DNA of 64,000 bases from Scolanthus callimorphus (GCA_033964015.1 CM066925.1:8222435-8286434), one strand, 5' to 3'. Positions 21,274-32,345 are shown, numbered from the stretch's first letter. Numbers and translations are program-made. The notes: generated from the letters alone by a model not told the origin.

Positions 21274-22544
21274 CTTGTTTATTACTTCCGTTTGCAGATA
21301 TACATACTGAATTGCCGGACTAGGTCCTGACAATATTAAGTGATACTATGCTTGAAGCAATTTCAATAATATGAAAATATGTATTAAACTACTTATTATA
21401 CCTGACAGTGATAAAGTTATTTAAGCGGTCCGTCCTCCCCGGAGTTATAGATGATGTGATATGAATACTAACATGATACACTTCTAGAAGTGTACTTGAA
21501 GTACCAACCAAATTTGAAGATGGCAGCCAAAATTGCTGCGAACTGTAATAGTTGAACATCAATGAGCATTCACACTTGAAATAAGTAGAGGCTGTATGTA
21601 CATGGAAATGATCATGCATGTGCAGAATTATTATTTTTCTTTGTTCCTGGACTAATGGAGTAGTACTCATGTTTTGTCCTCTCCCGTTTGGATGGTGCTA
21701 TGAGAGCTGAATTTTTTTTACTTGATTTCAATCCCTTAAAATTTTTATATCCCATATTACTTTCTGCTACAAAATCTAAACAGATAAAAAAATTGTAGGG
21801 ATTAAAAGTTCCCAAATTACAGTCACTTTTTTATAGTCACAATTTACAGACAAATCCCAAGGTTCCCAGTGGTGTATAGCAGGCATTTGCCTGACACAAG
21901 CTTTCTCTGCCTCACGAAAGGGAAAAAAGTAAGAAATCTGTGCCACACAAAAATCTTTAGCAAACAAAACTTGCCCTTTCTGGAGACAGGGTACCTGCCT
22001 AAGGCACCACAGCGAGAGCGTTGATTGAGAAAGGTTGAAAATTTGTTGTTTATTCCTTTAAGCCATCTCTTCGAATCTCAACTACTTTAATAGTTACCCC
22101 TCCCTTCGCTTAGATACTTTGCCTACACTTGAAAGAGGTCATGGCTATGTCACCATCCGGTTTAAAAGGGATAAGGCCGTCCACTTTCACTTTTGAATTG
22201 GCAATTATCAGACCTGCCAACTCTCAGGGTTTCACCGTGAGATATTATTGTAGAACAGATTTTTATTCGTGATTTTAAATTTCCATCGTATATTTTTCTC
22301 GTGATTTACATGTCCATACATTCTCTGTATTTTACCGTATATTCTTCACACAAATCAGTAGCCTGGGGAGCCTATGATTTTACAATAATATCTCGTTGGC
22401 TTGTACCGTGGCCGGTTCCAATAATTCTCGTCAAAATGGCCCCTAGAGACACACTTTTCGTTTCAAAGAGGGGACATCTAATTAAAGTTTACTCTTATAT
22501 ACTATATGGTTGTAAATAAAGCGCAAATCCTCTTAAATTCTCAC
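20888..22544. other. Gene-free stretch with an AAT microsatellite
   Basis: (AAT)n runs from 21226 to 21272. The rest is AT-rich with no exon that I can support. Confidence 0.45.
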
Positions 22545-22593
22545 CTTTTCAACAGAGTTTGATGTCGCTGTTTTTCACTTCGCTGTCCGCCAT
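22545..22593 (-). other. Second copy of the first-exon-like repeat, broken
   Basis: Same 200-bp repeat as around 10744-10791. ATGGCGGACAGCGAAG opens MADSEVKNSDIKLC and then hits TGA because of a length change. The AAAAG|GTGAGA donor-like site is retained. The surrounding words CAGTCCGCTGA and ATCGCGGACGCAA match at both sites. Confidence 0.35.
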
Positions 22594-23057
22594 TTTGGAT
22601 TCAGAACAGTCCGCTGACGGGCTCACATCGCGGACGCAATACAAAAGCAAGGGCTTCAGGACTACGAAAGGAAGGCATGCTTATCATCAGTCACAGTATG
22701 ATTCGACCTAAGCTCTCACTTTTTTCACAGTCGTTTAGCGCACCAGTGATAGAACCCTCTCTCCAGGCTGGGAATTAGCGGGAACATTGATTTTGGTTGA
22801 AGAAAATTGCGTCTCCACGGCGTTCGTTGGAAAGTATAAATTTTCGCGCGGGAGATCACTTTCAAAAGTGTTGTTTATATCGTTCAATTTTTACCACATC
22901 CTCTTCATTTGTCAATATCTAGGGACTGGTCATTAATTAGAGGATGGTGCATTTTTATTTTGGTCTACATCTTTTTGGGAAACCCTCACCTTACAAGATG
23001 CAGGGAAAATGTTGGCACTCCCAATGGTGACATATTCAATGGTTACCCTTCCCCTAT

Positions 23058-23211
23058 TAGACTGATAGCCGCGAGCCCCCGACGAACGCCCGAGGAGTGC
23101 CGAAGGCACAAACGAGTGCGCTTCACGTCATCGTCGCGCCTTCGGCGCTCCTCTGGCGGTCGTCGTGGGTTCGCGCTCTTCTCTTTGGAAGCAGGGGTTG
23201 CTATCAGTCTA
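23058..23211. mobile_element. MITE with TAGACTGATAGC ends and GC-rich core
   Basis: TAGACTGATAGCCGCGAGC and its partner GCTATCAGTCTA bound a GC-rich imperfect palindrome. Much richer in GC than its surroundings. The open frame through it is the palindrome being read. Confidence 0.65.
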
Positions 23212-23276
23212 CTTCCTCATCAACTATGCTACTTGTCAAGAGTACATAAAAAAGAGTAAACAACTCCGATATGGTA

Positions 23277-23800
23277 TTCGTGAGAGATCCTTTGGACAGA
23301 CCTAGTTATTTTTAGAACTGTTTTTCTCGCTAAATTATAAAGCTATTGTTTTTGTAGCCAATCAAATTCATTTTATCAGTAGCACATTAAAACTAATAAC
23401 GATACGTACGCTCTTGTAAAACTGTGTTCTTTAATTAGGCCTATTGTTTTCTGCCTTTGTTGTTCTCTGTGCGTACTAACTATGGCGTGACCATAAGGGA
23501 AGTATAAAGAAGACTAAGGCCTGTTTCAAACGTCGATCTTTTGCCGCGTCGAATCCAATTCAGTCGACTGGTTTTGTCCATTTCACAACCAAAGAAAGAA
23601 TAAACAAGAAAAACAAACTTTACATTACTTTTTGTTCTGCCGTGGCTCTTCTAGATTTACCTTTTGCACTAGACAAAGTGTCCTAGAAGCTGCAAATCAA
23701 ATTTATAGCAATTGGATTCGACACGGCAAAAGTTCGACGTCTGAAACTGGCCTAAGTGCCAATCTAAAAATAACTAGGTCTGTCTAAAGGTTCTCTCACG
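23277..23800. mobile_element. Inverted-repeat element with a second element nested inside
   Basis: The outer arms GGACAGACCTAGTTATTTTT and AAAAATAACTAGGTCTGTCT are inverted copies. At 23515-23755 lies another pair, AAGGCCTGTTTCAAACGTCG and CGACGTCTGAAACTGGCCT, enclosing matched TTTTGCCGCGTCGAATCCA arms. No coding capacity in either. Confidence 0.7.
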
Positions 23801-23857
23801 CCCTATTATCATGTTGTACACTCTTATTTACGTACTCTTGTACTTGTATAGTACTGT

Positions 23858-24749
23858 TAAGGTTACTGAGAACCTTCACGCACGTGTTCGAAAAAGATAT
23901 CATACACGTCCTTAGTTTAACCAAAACATATCAACCTATATATCGTTGAAAAGCTTATATAATGGACTAGCGAACTATGGCAAAAAGAAATATTTTTTTC
24001 AAAATAGAATTTTAATAGAAGGTTTTATTAAAAATTCGGGTGTGAGATTTTCAAGAGCTAACTCTGTCGAACTGCTCGACCTCGACTCCCAAGTAACACA
24101 TTGTTTTAACCCTTATAGCCATTCTCAGTTACACGCGGTCGCCGGAAAAAAAGCTTGCAAGCGAAAACTCGTTTTTTGTCAAATTTCCATGGCAACACAC
24201 GTGCTTTCGCCGGGTTGTCGCGCTCAGACAAGACAGAAAAACGAGTTTTCGCTTGCAAGCTTTTTTCCCGACGACCGCGTGTAACTGAGAATGGCTGTAA
24301 AGGTGTTTCTCAAAAACCGTGTCTGCGTTTTTTAAAAATTTGCTTTGTTCAAAGTTATCGAACTTTTAAATTTGAAAGGTCAAATTTGTAGAATTTTCAC
24401 GCTCTAAAAATTTTAAAAATTCGTAACTTTTGAAGTAAACAAAATTTCAAAAATCGCAGACATGGTTTTTGAGAAACACCTTCAAGGATTAAAACAATAT
24501 GTTACTTGGGAGTCATGGTCCAGCAGTTCGACAGCGTTAGCTCTCGTGAAAATAGCACACCAAAATATTTAATCAATGCTTTAAAAAAATTCTGGTATCG
24601 ATAAGAGATTTCTTTTTGCCATAGCCCGCTAGTCAATTCTATAAGCTTTCCAACGATATATAGGTTGGCATACTTTGATTAAACTAAGGACGTGTATGAT
24701 TTTTTTTTTCCCGAACAACGTGCTCAGTAACAAGGTTCTAAGTAACCTT
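23858..24749. mobile_element. Large inverted-repeat element (AAGGTTACTGAGAACCTT ends)
   Basis: About 890 bp. The ends AAGGTTACTGAGAACCTT and its complement enclose matched arms (ACGTCCTTAGTTTAACCAAA, AACGATATATAGGTTGGCAT, CGTTAGCTCTCGTGAAAAT type). The partial copy at 1915-2408 shares them. A smaller element is nested at its centre (24116-24297). No transposase ORF. Confidence 0.7.
24116..24297. mobile_element. Nested 182-bp MITE with TA target duplication
   Basis: The ends TAGCCATTCTCAGTTACACG and CGTGTAACTGAGAATGGCTG are complementary over about 27 bp. Inner arms AAGCTTGCAAGCGAAAACTC continue the hairpin. TA at 24114-24115 and 24298-24299, and host CCTTA|AAGG restored by removing it, point to a Tc1/mariner-type insertion. 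Confidence 0.8.
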
Positions 24750-24844
24750 GCATCGCGATACATCGAAACCGGCTGTGAAATTCCAATATGTCGTGAAATA
24801 ATTTATGCATAACTGTATTTGTGACATCCCTGCCCCCAAGACCT

Positions 24845-24916
24845 GACTCCGTGGCGCAATGGTAGCGCGTCTGACTCCAGATCAGAAGGTTGCGTGTTCG
24901 AATCACGTCGGGGTCA
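24845..24916 (+). tRNA. tRNA-Trp (anticodon CCA)
   Basis: A 72-nt cloverleaf. The acceptor arms GACTCCG and CGGGGTC pair with one G-T wobble. The D arm is GCGC-AATGGTA-GCGC. The anticodon arm is TCTGA-CTCCAGA-TCAGA with CCA at the centre, the variable loop has 5 nt, and the T arm contains TTCGAAT. Discriminator base A. Both internal promoter boxes (TGGCGCAATGG and GTTCGAATC) are intact and there is no intron. Isolated, surrounded by repeats; likely functional. Confidence 0.93.
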
Positions 24917-25436
24917 GTGCAGTGTTTCTTTTTCTCGATCCCCCCTCCACACCACTTGAAAGGCAACACATTCTCTTCTCCACTCAAACAGACCATTATT
25001 ACAGTGTTCTGTCCAAACTCCGGACGGTACTGAACCTCGGACACTTTGCATAAGTACATGATTTTTAAAACGTAGAGGAAATGTAATTTTTGCTAGCTCA
25101 CGAATTACACTTGTCGTGAATATTTTACGTGCTCGACGTCTTTTGATGCGGGAGAACTTTGTGTTTCCGCTTGTAAGGCCAAGTAAAAAAAAAATCACAT
25201 GATTTCTTGTCCGGATTTGCGAGAAAATTGGAGCGGGCTGGCGCATTTTATTTGAGCATTACAGTATGAGCACAACTTTCTATGACGTTATCGGCGAAAT
25301 AGAGAACGCGTGATGTCAGAGACACGAGAGAGTTAGAGACACGAGAACGTTTATTATTAGAGCATAGATTTGGGCCAATGAGAGCGCGCGTTATATCGTA
25401 GCTATTTAATAAATAGATTCGTTTTGCGTGCGCGTG
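24917..25436. other. Gene-free stretch
   Basis: No exon seen. CTCATTGGCCC and a GCGCGCGTTATATCGTAG stretch near 25380 belong to the same repeat family as 12817-13080. Confidence 0.35.
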
Positions 25437-25511
25437 TACTGTAATAGATACACAGAAGACGTCTCCGGAGGTAAACATTCTGTGACGTCTTCTGTGTATC
25501 TATTACAGTAC
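25437..25511. repeat. Hairpin of the AATAGATACAC family
   Basis: TACTGTAATAGATACACAGA is mirrored by TCTGTGTATCTATTACAGTA around AGACGTCTCCGGAGG. Same stem as 12954-13080. Confidence 0.7.
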
Positions 25512-26931
25512 ATACGCACACAAAAACGAGATCTATCTATACTATCATAGTCGGGTTGTCTGCGCAAACGTTTCTGATTAGCTAAATCAGTCTGTCAGAA
25601 AGCAACACTGAAATGGCTACTCTCACGTGTTCCCTAACCACAGCTTTGTGCCCTCCATCACGTACAACACTGACATGGCTTCCCCGACCACAGCTTTGTG
25701 CCCTCAGTCACGTCGGTACATTACGAGGATATGCTTTTCAAAATCTCTATCTTACAAAAGCTCTAGAATTTAAAAACACATTTACGCTACCTTATGTAAT
25801 GCCCAAACAAAATCATATGCTGAGTCTTCTAGCGTCACGAAGTGACGGGCTGTTTTCTTGTTTGTTTTATACAACAACAAACATGATTTTTCGTCAACCG
25901 TGTATATGTACTCTTATAGCAACATGGCTCTCAACCAATCAGAGCGCGCGGTTTACTACAGAGTTGTGTATAAATTATAATAGATTATGATCTATCAAAC
26001 GTACGTAGCTTTGGCGTGGACGGGTGGCTATTTTTTTTTTTTGGCTCGTTATTTTTCTTCGTCCCGTTCAGTCCCGTTTTGCTGCTCATTTTTTTTACCC
26101 AAGAACGTGACTGTGCTCGATTTTTTCCTTGTGTTTTAGTCTTCCTGGAAAAGCCTGGAATCTCGAACAAACCCCTGGTCAAGAAAGAATTTTCTCTTTC
26201 ACTGTCAAAATTGCAATGATCTCAAGCTGTATCAAAAATACTCAAAATAGAAGTGAAAAAGTGAAAATTTGTCCTCAAAAACTGAAGACCTCGTGTTTGT
26301 GCATGAGAAGAACTCTTGTTGATTTGCAAAAATATCTAATTAGATTCTCGGCGGATGGGATCATTCACCGTAACACGGCGCGTAAAAGAATTTGAGAAAA
26401 CTCGAAATTGATGTGGAAATGTTGCCGTCGTAGAGAGGCTGTTGGCGAGTTTGTTTCTTATGTTGAATGCATATACACTTTTGTTTTGTTCCTTCTCCTT
26501 CTGCATGTAGCTATGGGGCTCCGCTACGCGGGCGCCGAAGCTCCGCTATAAATTACATGGTGAGGGTCACATTTTGTTTTACCTATGGAGGGTCACATTT
26601 TGTTTTACCTACGGAGGGTCACATTTTTTGGTCATGTTTAAGGGGCGGCCTTGCCTTGTTTGAAAAAAAAAAGGGAGCCCTCGCCCCGGTAAATAATGAC
26701 ACGTCCCTTAGCGAGTTTTACAAAATTCTGAATGCCCCCTATTTAAGTTATCCGAGGCTTAAATTTTGTTTACGGAATGTGTTATTTGCGTGCGACACGG
26801 AGATCGAAAGCGCGTAACGACTTAAAATGTTACAGAGAAGTAGCCTAATGTCTGGCCAATACCTGAGAGACACGCGCATGGCAAGATTCGAAGTGATAAT
26901 TCTCCAGTCAAACGAATAGACAAGTTTGAAC
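25512..26931. other. Gene-free stretch with repeat fragments
   Basis: 25870-25985 carries the TACAACAACA/GCGCGCGGTTTACTA repeat seen at 12.8 and 37.3 kb. 26480-26545 (TAGCTATGGGGCTCCGC) recurs at 39335-39405. 26560-26630 holds three GAGGGTCACATTTTGTTTTA units. No supported exon. Confidence 0.4.
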
Positions 26932-26989
26932 TTTATTAAGGTTTCCTCTCGGGTTTTTATAACAGAATTTACCGTATAGTCTATTTATT
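26932..26989 (-). promoter_or_regulatory. Candidate poly(A) signals of the 335-aa gene
   Basis: On the gene strand AATAAA occurs at 26989-26984 and again at 26937-26932, 110-170 nt past the stop codon, in AT-rich sequence. Confidence 0.45.
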
Positions 26990-27100
26990 AAGCTCTTATA
27001 TTTGTATATGAGTGTGTTCCTCTGGGTCCTCTATGCTAACGTCGTACAAATGACGCGTGTTAAAATCTTACAGGGCGCATGCTTTCTTTTCCTTCAGCTA

Positions 27101-28108
27101 TCATGTTTCCCCGCCCTCGATGGATTTGAGTAAAGAAGAAGCAAGCCTCCTGAGCCCAACTTTTTTCTTTATCACCTCTGTCTGCTTCTCAAGCCATCTA
27201 TCCACATAAGACTTGTCTGTTCCCTCAGACGGTATGGCCAGGAAATCGGTCCTCACTGCCGGCAAAACCGCGTAGAAGGACTGGCAAAGGGAGCTCATTT
27301 CTTTGGCTTGAGTATTCATAACCTTGAAATGCAGGTTCTTCGGCGATTCAATTCCCTTTTCGGCTTTCCCTTCGAACTTAATCAACTCTTGCTCCATGAC
27401 TGAAAAGAATCCTGCCGCGGCTGTGAGGCCTTTGATGAAATTCTTCAGCGCAGGAATAAGTGTTTCGCTGACGGTGAGTGCGGCTGCCTCGTGAATTTTG
27501 GATTCCGCTTGCTTGGCGATCGCTTTGGCCAGGTCTTCGTCCGCTGATTCACACAGCAGCGGAGAGGCAATCATATTCACAAAAGGAACAAACGCAAGTC
27601 CTAACGCCCAAGCACGTTTCGTCTCGGCTTTTTCCTCTAATTCTTTCTTCTTCTTCTCAAATTCCTTCTGCAGGTCATTGAACTCTGTAATAATTATTCT
27701 CGCTTCGTCTTCTCTTTTCTTCAAGGGAACAAGAATGTCTTCATACATGGTGACAACGGTTTCGGCAAGCTGCCTGTAAGCAACAGTTTCTTCGCGGATA
27801 TCTGAAAGCATCTCGCACCACTCGTCGTAAGTGAGAGCGGTGTAATACTCGAAATACTCGCTGATGGATGCCACAAACTTGGTGGATATTGGGAGAATGC
27901 CCTTTAGGTAGACCATGGCGTCGTTTCTTGTGTCATCTCGAAGTTTTCGAAACTTGACAGAAGCTGAGTAGGAACCGCCCACGGCTTGGTCCGCATACAG
28001 GGCCCTCATTGCAAGGGAGAACAGGCGCATGTCTTTGGGCATTTCACGGAGATTGTCTTGCAGATCACAGACCTGCGCTTCGGTCTTTCTTTCCTGTAAT
28101 TGGGTCAT
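27101..28108 (-). CDS. Predicted all-alpha protein with central hydrophobic segment, function unknown
   Basis: An uninterrupted 335-codon frame from an ATG with A at -3. 19 nt upstream, TTCATTTACAG|GC looks like a 3' splice site, so the coding part may be one exon behind a 5'UTR intron. No signal peptide. Nearly all of it should be helical: residues 1-135 are amphipathic, 139-165 form a strongly charged coiled coil (KEFEKKKKELEEKAETKR), 166-185 are hydrophobic (ALGLAFVPFVNMIASPLL), and 190-335 are again amphipathic helices ending in a basic tail. Two long helices around a hydrophobic hairpin-like insert recall ClyA/HBL-type alpha pore-forming proteins. That is an inference from layout only; an apolipoprotein-L-like or other helical-bundle protein is equally possible. 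I do not recognise the family. Codon usage and length look like a living gene. Confidence 0.75.
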   Translation of the reverse strand: MTQLQERKTEAQVCDLQDNLREMPKDMRLFSLAMRALYADQAVGGSYSASVKFRKLRDDTRNDAMVYLKGILPISTKFVASISEYFEYYTALTYDEWCEMLSDIREETVAYRQLAETVVTMYEDILVPLKKREDEARIIITEFNDLQKEFEKKKKELEEKAETKRAWALGLAFVPFVNMIASPLLCESADEDLAKAIAKQAESKIHEAAALTVSETLIPALKNFIKGLTAAAGFFSVMEQELIKFEGKAEKGIESPKNLHFKVMNTQAKEMSSLCQSFYAVLPAVRTDFLAIPSEGTDKSYVDRWLEKQTEVIKKKVGLRRLASSLLKSIEGGET

Positions 28109-28127
28109 ATTTGCGGTTCAGCCAAGC

Positions 28128-30130
28128 CTGTAAATGAATAGTAGGTTTTAACAATGGCAGCGACTGTTTACGGCTGAAGTTTGGCAGGCTAGAATCGAGG
28201 GAACTCCTTCAGTATTATATCCCTGAAGCTAATAATACAAATCTGGAGCAGCGTTACTGCATCTTATGTTCTGATATGAGGGGGTTAAGCGTGGAGGTTT
28301 TCTCTCCTTGCATTATTTGTTGCATTTCGAGGTCCACAAGATGGCCAGGGAATATTGATCATAAACAAAATGATAAACAACTTGACAAGTTCAATTATTT
28401 TAGTTTTACGGTGGGATTCTGAAGAACCAAAAGTTACAAATAACTGAGTCGCAGGGCAAACAATCATTTATCATATACATACTGAGACATACGCACGGTT
28501 TAGCTATATCGTAAATTTTCGTTCGGAAATGGCTTCCAGCCATCAGAAGTCGCGAACGACATTTTTTCACGCGTGACGAAAACGATTCGTCCAATCAGAA
28601 GCCTCGAGCGGCTTTTTTTTTCACTGTAGCGACAACACGCGCTTGCGTTGTGTTTTGGCGGGAGTTCGCTCACTTTTCCAAGAATTCATCATTCACCGCC
28701 GTCTCAAAATCAGTCGCAGTTTTTGATTTCCCAAACAATCTTTACAAAACACTGGAAGAAAGTCGACTCGTCAGTCACTCTAAACTAATTCTGTGGAAGA
28801 CTTCTTTGATTGCCCGGAAAACAAAAACACAAGAAAAAGCTAGTCACCATTCAAACTGCTCAAGAAAAGTTTGCAAACAAAACACGAAGAACGTGAAGTT
28901 CATGACATTTATCGGAAGGAAATTGTTCAATACATGGTGGATTTTATCCAGCCTGTAAAAGAATTACGGTGGAGAATACGAGCCTGGAAGTCTGAGAAGC
29001 TTAATCGCTAGCTTTGAGAGATTTCTGAAGCTGAAATATTAAACCAAGTCAGTGTCACAAAAAGACACAAATGTGAACTGGAAAACTCACTCGAAAGTGC
29101 CAGTTCAGTTCAGTTCAGTTCAGTTCATTTTATTAGCACATATTTATATTACATTACAAAAACAAAGTTATACACTACAAAAAGAAAACAACTATAATAA
29201 TAATAAAGCAACAAAAACAAATTCAGGCAATGGAAACAAAAAGCTGCATCGTAATGGATAGTGAAGTCGAAATAATTTTACGCAAAATCATGACTTCAAG
29301 GTAACGTTAATTACGAGCACATTTGTCTTTAAGTTATGCTTCGTGATTTCTTAATACAGTAAAGAGCTTAAAATATTGTGAAACGTTTTACCTTATTCAT
29401 TTGATAGCATATTTGAGATAAATGGATGTTGTTTTCTCTCCCTTTTTCTGCAAGATGTCTCAGTATGAATATAATAAAGTAAATACAACATGGAAAGTGC
29501 TTTGTACAAGCCTCGCTCGTTCGATTTCTGACACGAACAAACTCGTGCGTAAATTCCGAACGAGCGGCGCAGTTTCCATGAAGTATTCTCTATATAGACT
29601 GACCTAGAATAGGGTGACCTAAAATATCTCCTGTTGGCTTTACATGTATAACAGTACCTTAAACGCAACGTCGCTTGTAATGTCGTAGCGTGCGTTGAAT
29701 AGTGATTACTTTGCGCTTGCCACCTTGCTGCCGCGTATTTATATCATGTAACTTTCGTATTCTTGGAAATCAATATAGCGCATGAGGTGGGCAGTTTCGG
29801 TTTCGCGTTACACAATGTTTACCATAGTTTATAGAGGGAAATGGTTGGGAAAACTGACACCCTGTTATTGTACTATGTCTTTGTTTTTTTCAGAGGAATC
29901 CTTTTGTTTGTGCAGGGTCACGGTACATAAGTACCAAACTCCAGCCAGAAACATTTCCAGTGTACAACCAGACATGCATATTCGATGAAAGCGAAACAAA
30001 AGATTGTGCAGGGTCAATATCACGTGGTAGCCCCTTTCAACATCCAGCCCACGCTATTGTGTTGGTCCTTTGAAGTTTGCCGGGCTTCCTAACCATTCTA
30101 CTCCATTAACTAACCAAAACTATGAACATC
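28128..30130. other. Gene-free stretch with a (TTCAG)n tract
   Basis: Probably holds the promoter and 5'UTR intron of the 335-aa gene; CCAATCAGAAG at 28591 is a CCAAT-like box. A 102-codon frame at 28650-28958 has no recognisable features. (TTCAG)n runs 29101-29126, the kind of tail seen beside short retroposons. Nothing else supported. Confidence 0.35.
29101..29126. repeat. (TTCAG)n pentanucleotide microsatellite
   Basis: Five perfect units of CAGTT, followed by CATTTTATTAGCACATATTT. The AATTG/GAATT tracts at 46218-46243 and 61849-61870 are comparable. Confidence 0.85.
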
Positions 30131-30784
30131 TTAAATGTCCGGAATGCTCTTTGTTTTCCGACCAATTGTGTAAAAATTGGCCAAAAAGCACTTAAATTCC
30201 AAGGTATTCTTAGCCACAGTGTAAGCCGTACTACCTAGAAGTACGAAAAAAAGGAATTTTTTACCGGAAATGTAAACAAGTGAAACGGCGGACAAAGCTT
30301 AACCCTGCAGGAGTTTAGACAGATTTAATAACAAAGCACTTATTCCCCGAAGGAAGGGATGCACAAGGGATTTCTCCGAAAGAATCCCCGCCTATTCATT
30401 TTCCGGAAATGTAAAATTAAACTACTAGTTGTAATCATAGATTAGAAACGCCGGAATTAAATGTTTAAATGTCCGGAATGCTCTTTGTTTTCCGACCAAT
30501 TGTGTAAAAATTGGCCAAAAAGCACTTAAATTCCAAGGTATTCTTAGCCACACTGTAAGCCGTACTACCTAGAAGTACGAAAAAAGATTTTTTTTCCCGG
30601 AAATGTAAACAAGTGAAACGGCGGACAAAGCTTAACCCTGCAGGAGTTTAGACAGATTTAATAACAAAGCACTTATTCCCCGAAGGAAGGGATGCACAAG
30701 GGATTTCTTCGAAAGAATCCCCGCATATTCATTTTCCGGAAATGTAATATTAAACTACTAGTTCTAATCATAGATTAGAAACGC
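30131..30784. repeat. 334-bp tandem duplication
   Basis: TTAAATGTCCGGAATGCTCT starts at 30131 and again at 30465. Both copies run through TTGTGTAAAAATTGGCC, GAAACGGCGGACAAAGCTTA and end at ATTAGAAACGC with only scattered differences. Noncoding. Confidence 0.85.
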
Positions 30785-31505
30785 GTTTGAAGAAGACTTT
30801 TTCCGTATCTATATATCCGTTTTTATTTGTGATGCATGCCAAGATGTGAGCAGCGTTTAAGGTTGACTCATTCGAAATTCAAAATGCACCCAGCTGTGTC
30901 TAGAGCGCAAATCTGCGTCGCCAAACTCAAGGCTATAACTTTTTTCTTTTCCTCTATTGTTATAATTCTTTTTTCAAATCCTACTTTAATGATGTATAAA
31001 TAAGTTATTAATAACCGATCTTCTTGGAAACATTTTTAGAAGTCGCAATCTAATTTTTTGTGAGGCCCTAATTTCACATTCAGGTCGTACTAGAAAAAAA
31101 AATTGCCGTTTTTTTTTGGCTCAAATTCCAGGAATCGATTCCAGTTGAAGTAATCTCAAATCAAGCTAATTTTCAGAAAATTCGTCGAAACAGAAACGCG
31201 GTAATAAAATGCCGTCAACTTTGGGCAAATTAGAAGGCTGATTCTGTTTGGCTTGATTGAATTTTATAGTGCTCCGAAAACTAATTATTTTGGGCTCTTC
31301 CCTCGGCACGATGTTGTATAGTTATGTATTAAACTTTATCGAAGGTCAGATTGTAAATACCATGAACTACTAAAATGTTTGAAAATTATTTACCGAGGAA
31401 AGAAATCGTGAAAGCGCAATTATTTTCTTGCTAAGATATATATAGACGAGAACCTTGTGGCATTGGTAAAACTTAGTAACCAAGTTTGACCATTATATGT
31501 TACGA
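30785..31505. other. Gene-free AT-rich stretch
   Basis: No exon, RNA gene or clear repeat identified. Confidence 0.4.
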
Positions 31506-31985
31506 CATTATTCACACTAGAGACGGAAAACTCGTCTGAGACGATTTTCTCGTCAGAAAAGGTTCCTGTCTTATGTCAATTCTACTCAGAAACACTTGCT
31601 TGTTATCTGTCTAAACTTTCTTCTTCAAAATCATTGTTTTCGCGTGATCACAGAAGAACAGGGAACCATATTCAAGGCAAGAAACTCGTCTCAGACGAGT
31701 TTTTAGCCTGCTTGCAGGCGGTACTGTTTTTTTTTATCGCGGAAACCCGGTCCGTTCGATGATCGGGCGCCATCTTGGAATGTTGAGGCGCGCGGTCCCG
31801 GGGACGAGCGCAAAAATCAGGCGGGTTTCTCTCCTTTCCCCCCCCCCCCCCCCCCCCCCCCCCCCTTCGCCCGATTTTTGCGCTCGCCCCCGGACCGCGC
31901 GCCTCAAAATTCCAAGATGGCGCCCGATCATCGGGTTTTCCGTTTTCAGGCTAACGAGTTTTCCGTCTCTAGTGTGAATACGGCT
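31506..31985. mobile_element. MITE-like element, CACACTAGAGACG family, with an insertion
   Basis: The left part (TATTCACACTAGAGACGGAA onward) and right end (TTCCGTCTCTAGTGTGAATA) match 1389-1612. The right arm is split by a 250-bp insert at 31704-31953. Confidence 0.8.
31704..31953. mobile_element. Nested inverted-repeat element with 9-bp target duplication
   Basis: Short termini TAGCCTG/CAGGCTA are flanked on both sides by ACGAGTTTT (31695-31703 and 31954-31962), and excising the insert restores the host MITE arm. Inside are long arms (CGATGATCGGGCGCCATCTT and complement, GGCGCGCGGTC, GAGCGCAAAAATC) closed by a C-run of about 28. Strikingly GC-rich and snap-back. Confidence 0.8.
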
Positions 31986-32054
31986 ATTGACCCTTTGGTC
32001 TTGCACGCAGATCTGAAGCTCTCTTGTTTATATATGATAATAGCTGCATTTTTT

Positions 32055-32345
32055 TCCAGATAGGTCCCAGTTAGGGGTCCGTTCTAGCAAAACAAGCAAA
32101 TCACACTTGTTTGAAGCCTGAATTTCGGACGTATTTTCGCTCGGAAAAAATACAATAGAAAATTACGAGGGAAAATACGTCTTGTTGGTACCTTTTGGGG
32201 GTGAAAATCAACTAAGAGACGCCATTTTAGGTACCTTTTAGGGGTAAAATCTAAAGTTCCCGACGAGCACCCCCGCCCCCAAAATAGGGGAGTCCCCGGG
32301 GTGGACTCTCCTATTTTTTGGGCGGGGTGCTCGTCGGCAACTTGG
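32055..32345. repeat. Inverted repeat of the GGGGTGCTCGTC family
   Basis: GACGAGCACCCCCGCCCCCA is mirrored by GGGCGGGGTGCTCGTCGG around GGGGTGGACTCTCC. The left half (GTTAGGGGTCCGTTCTAGCA, TGGTACCTTTTGGGGGT) matches 19026-19245. Confidence 0.6.

Noticed and set aside
22909..23259. 116-codon plus-strand frame
   Set aside because: Its core is the GC-rich palindrome at 23058-23211; composition is that of a hairpin, not a protein.
24724..25059. 111-codon minus-strand frame containing DVIRTRNLLIWSQTRYHCAT
   Set aside because: It is the antisense translation of the tRNA-Trp gene, a common artefact.
25613..25990. 125-codon plus-strand frame
   Set aside because: Starts with a short duplicated segment (CCACAGCTTTGTGCCCTC twice) and ends in the TACAACAACA repeat; no splice sites or family features.
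28650..28958. 102-codon plus-strand frame as a gene
   Set aside because: No recognisable domain and a weak start context; divergent position relative to the 335-aa gene keeps it possible, but I cannot support it.
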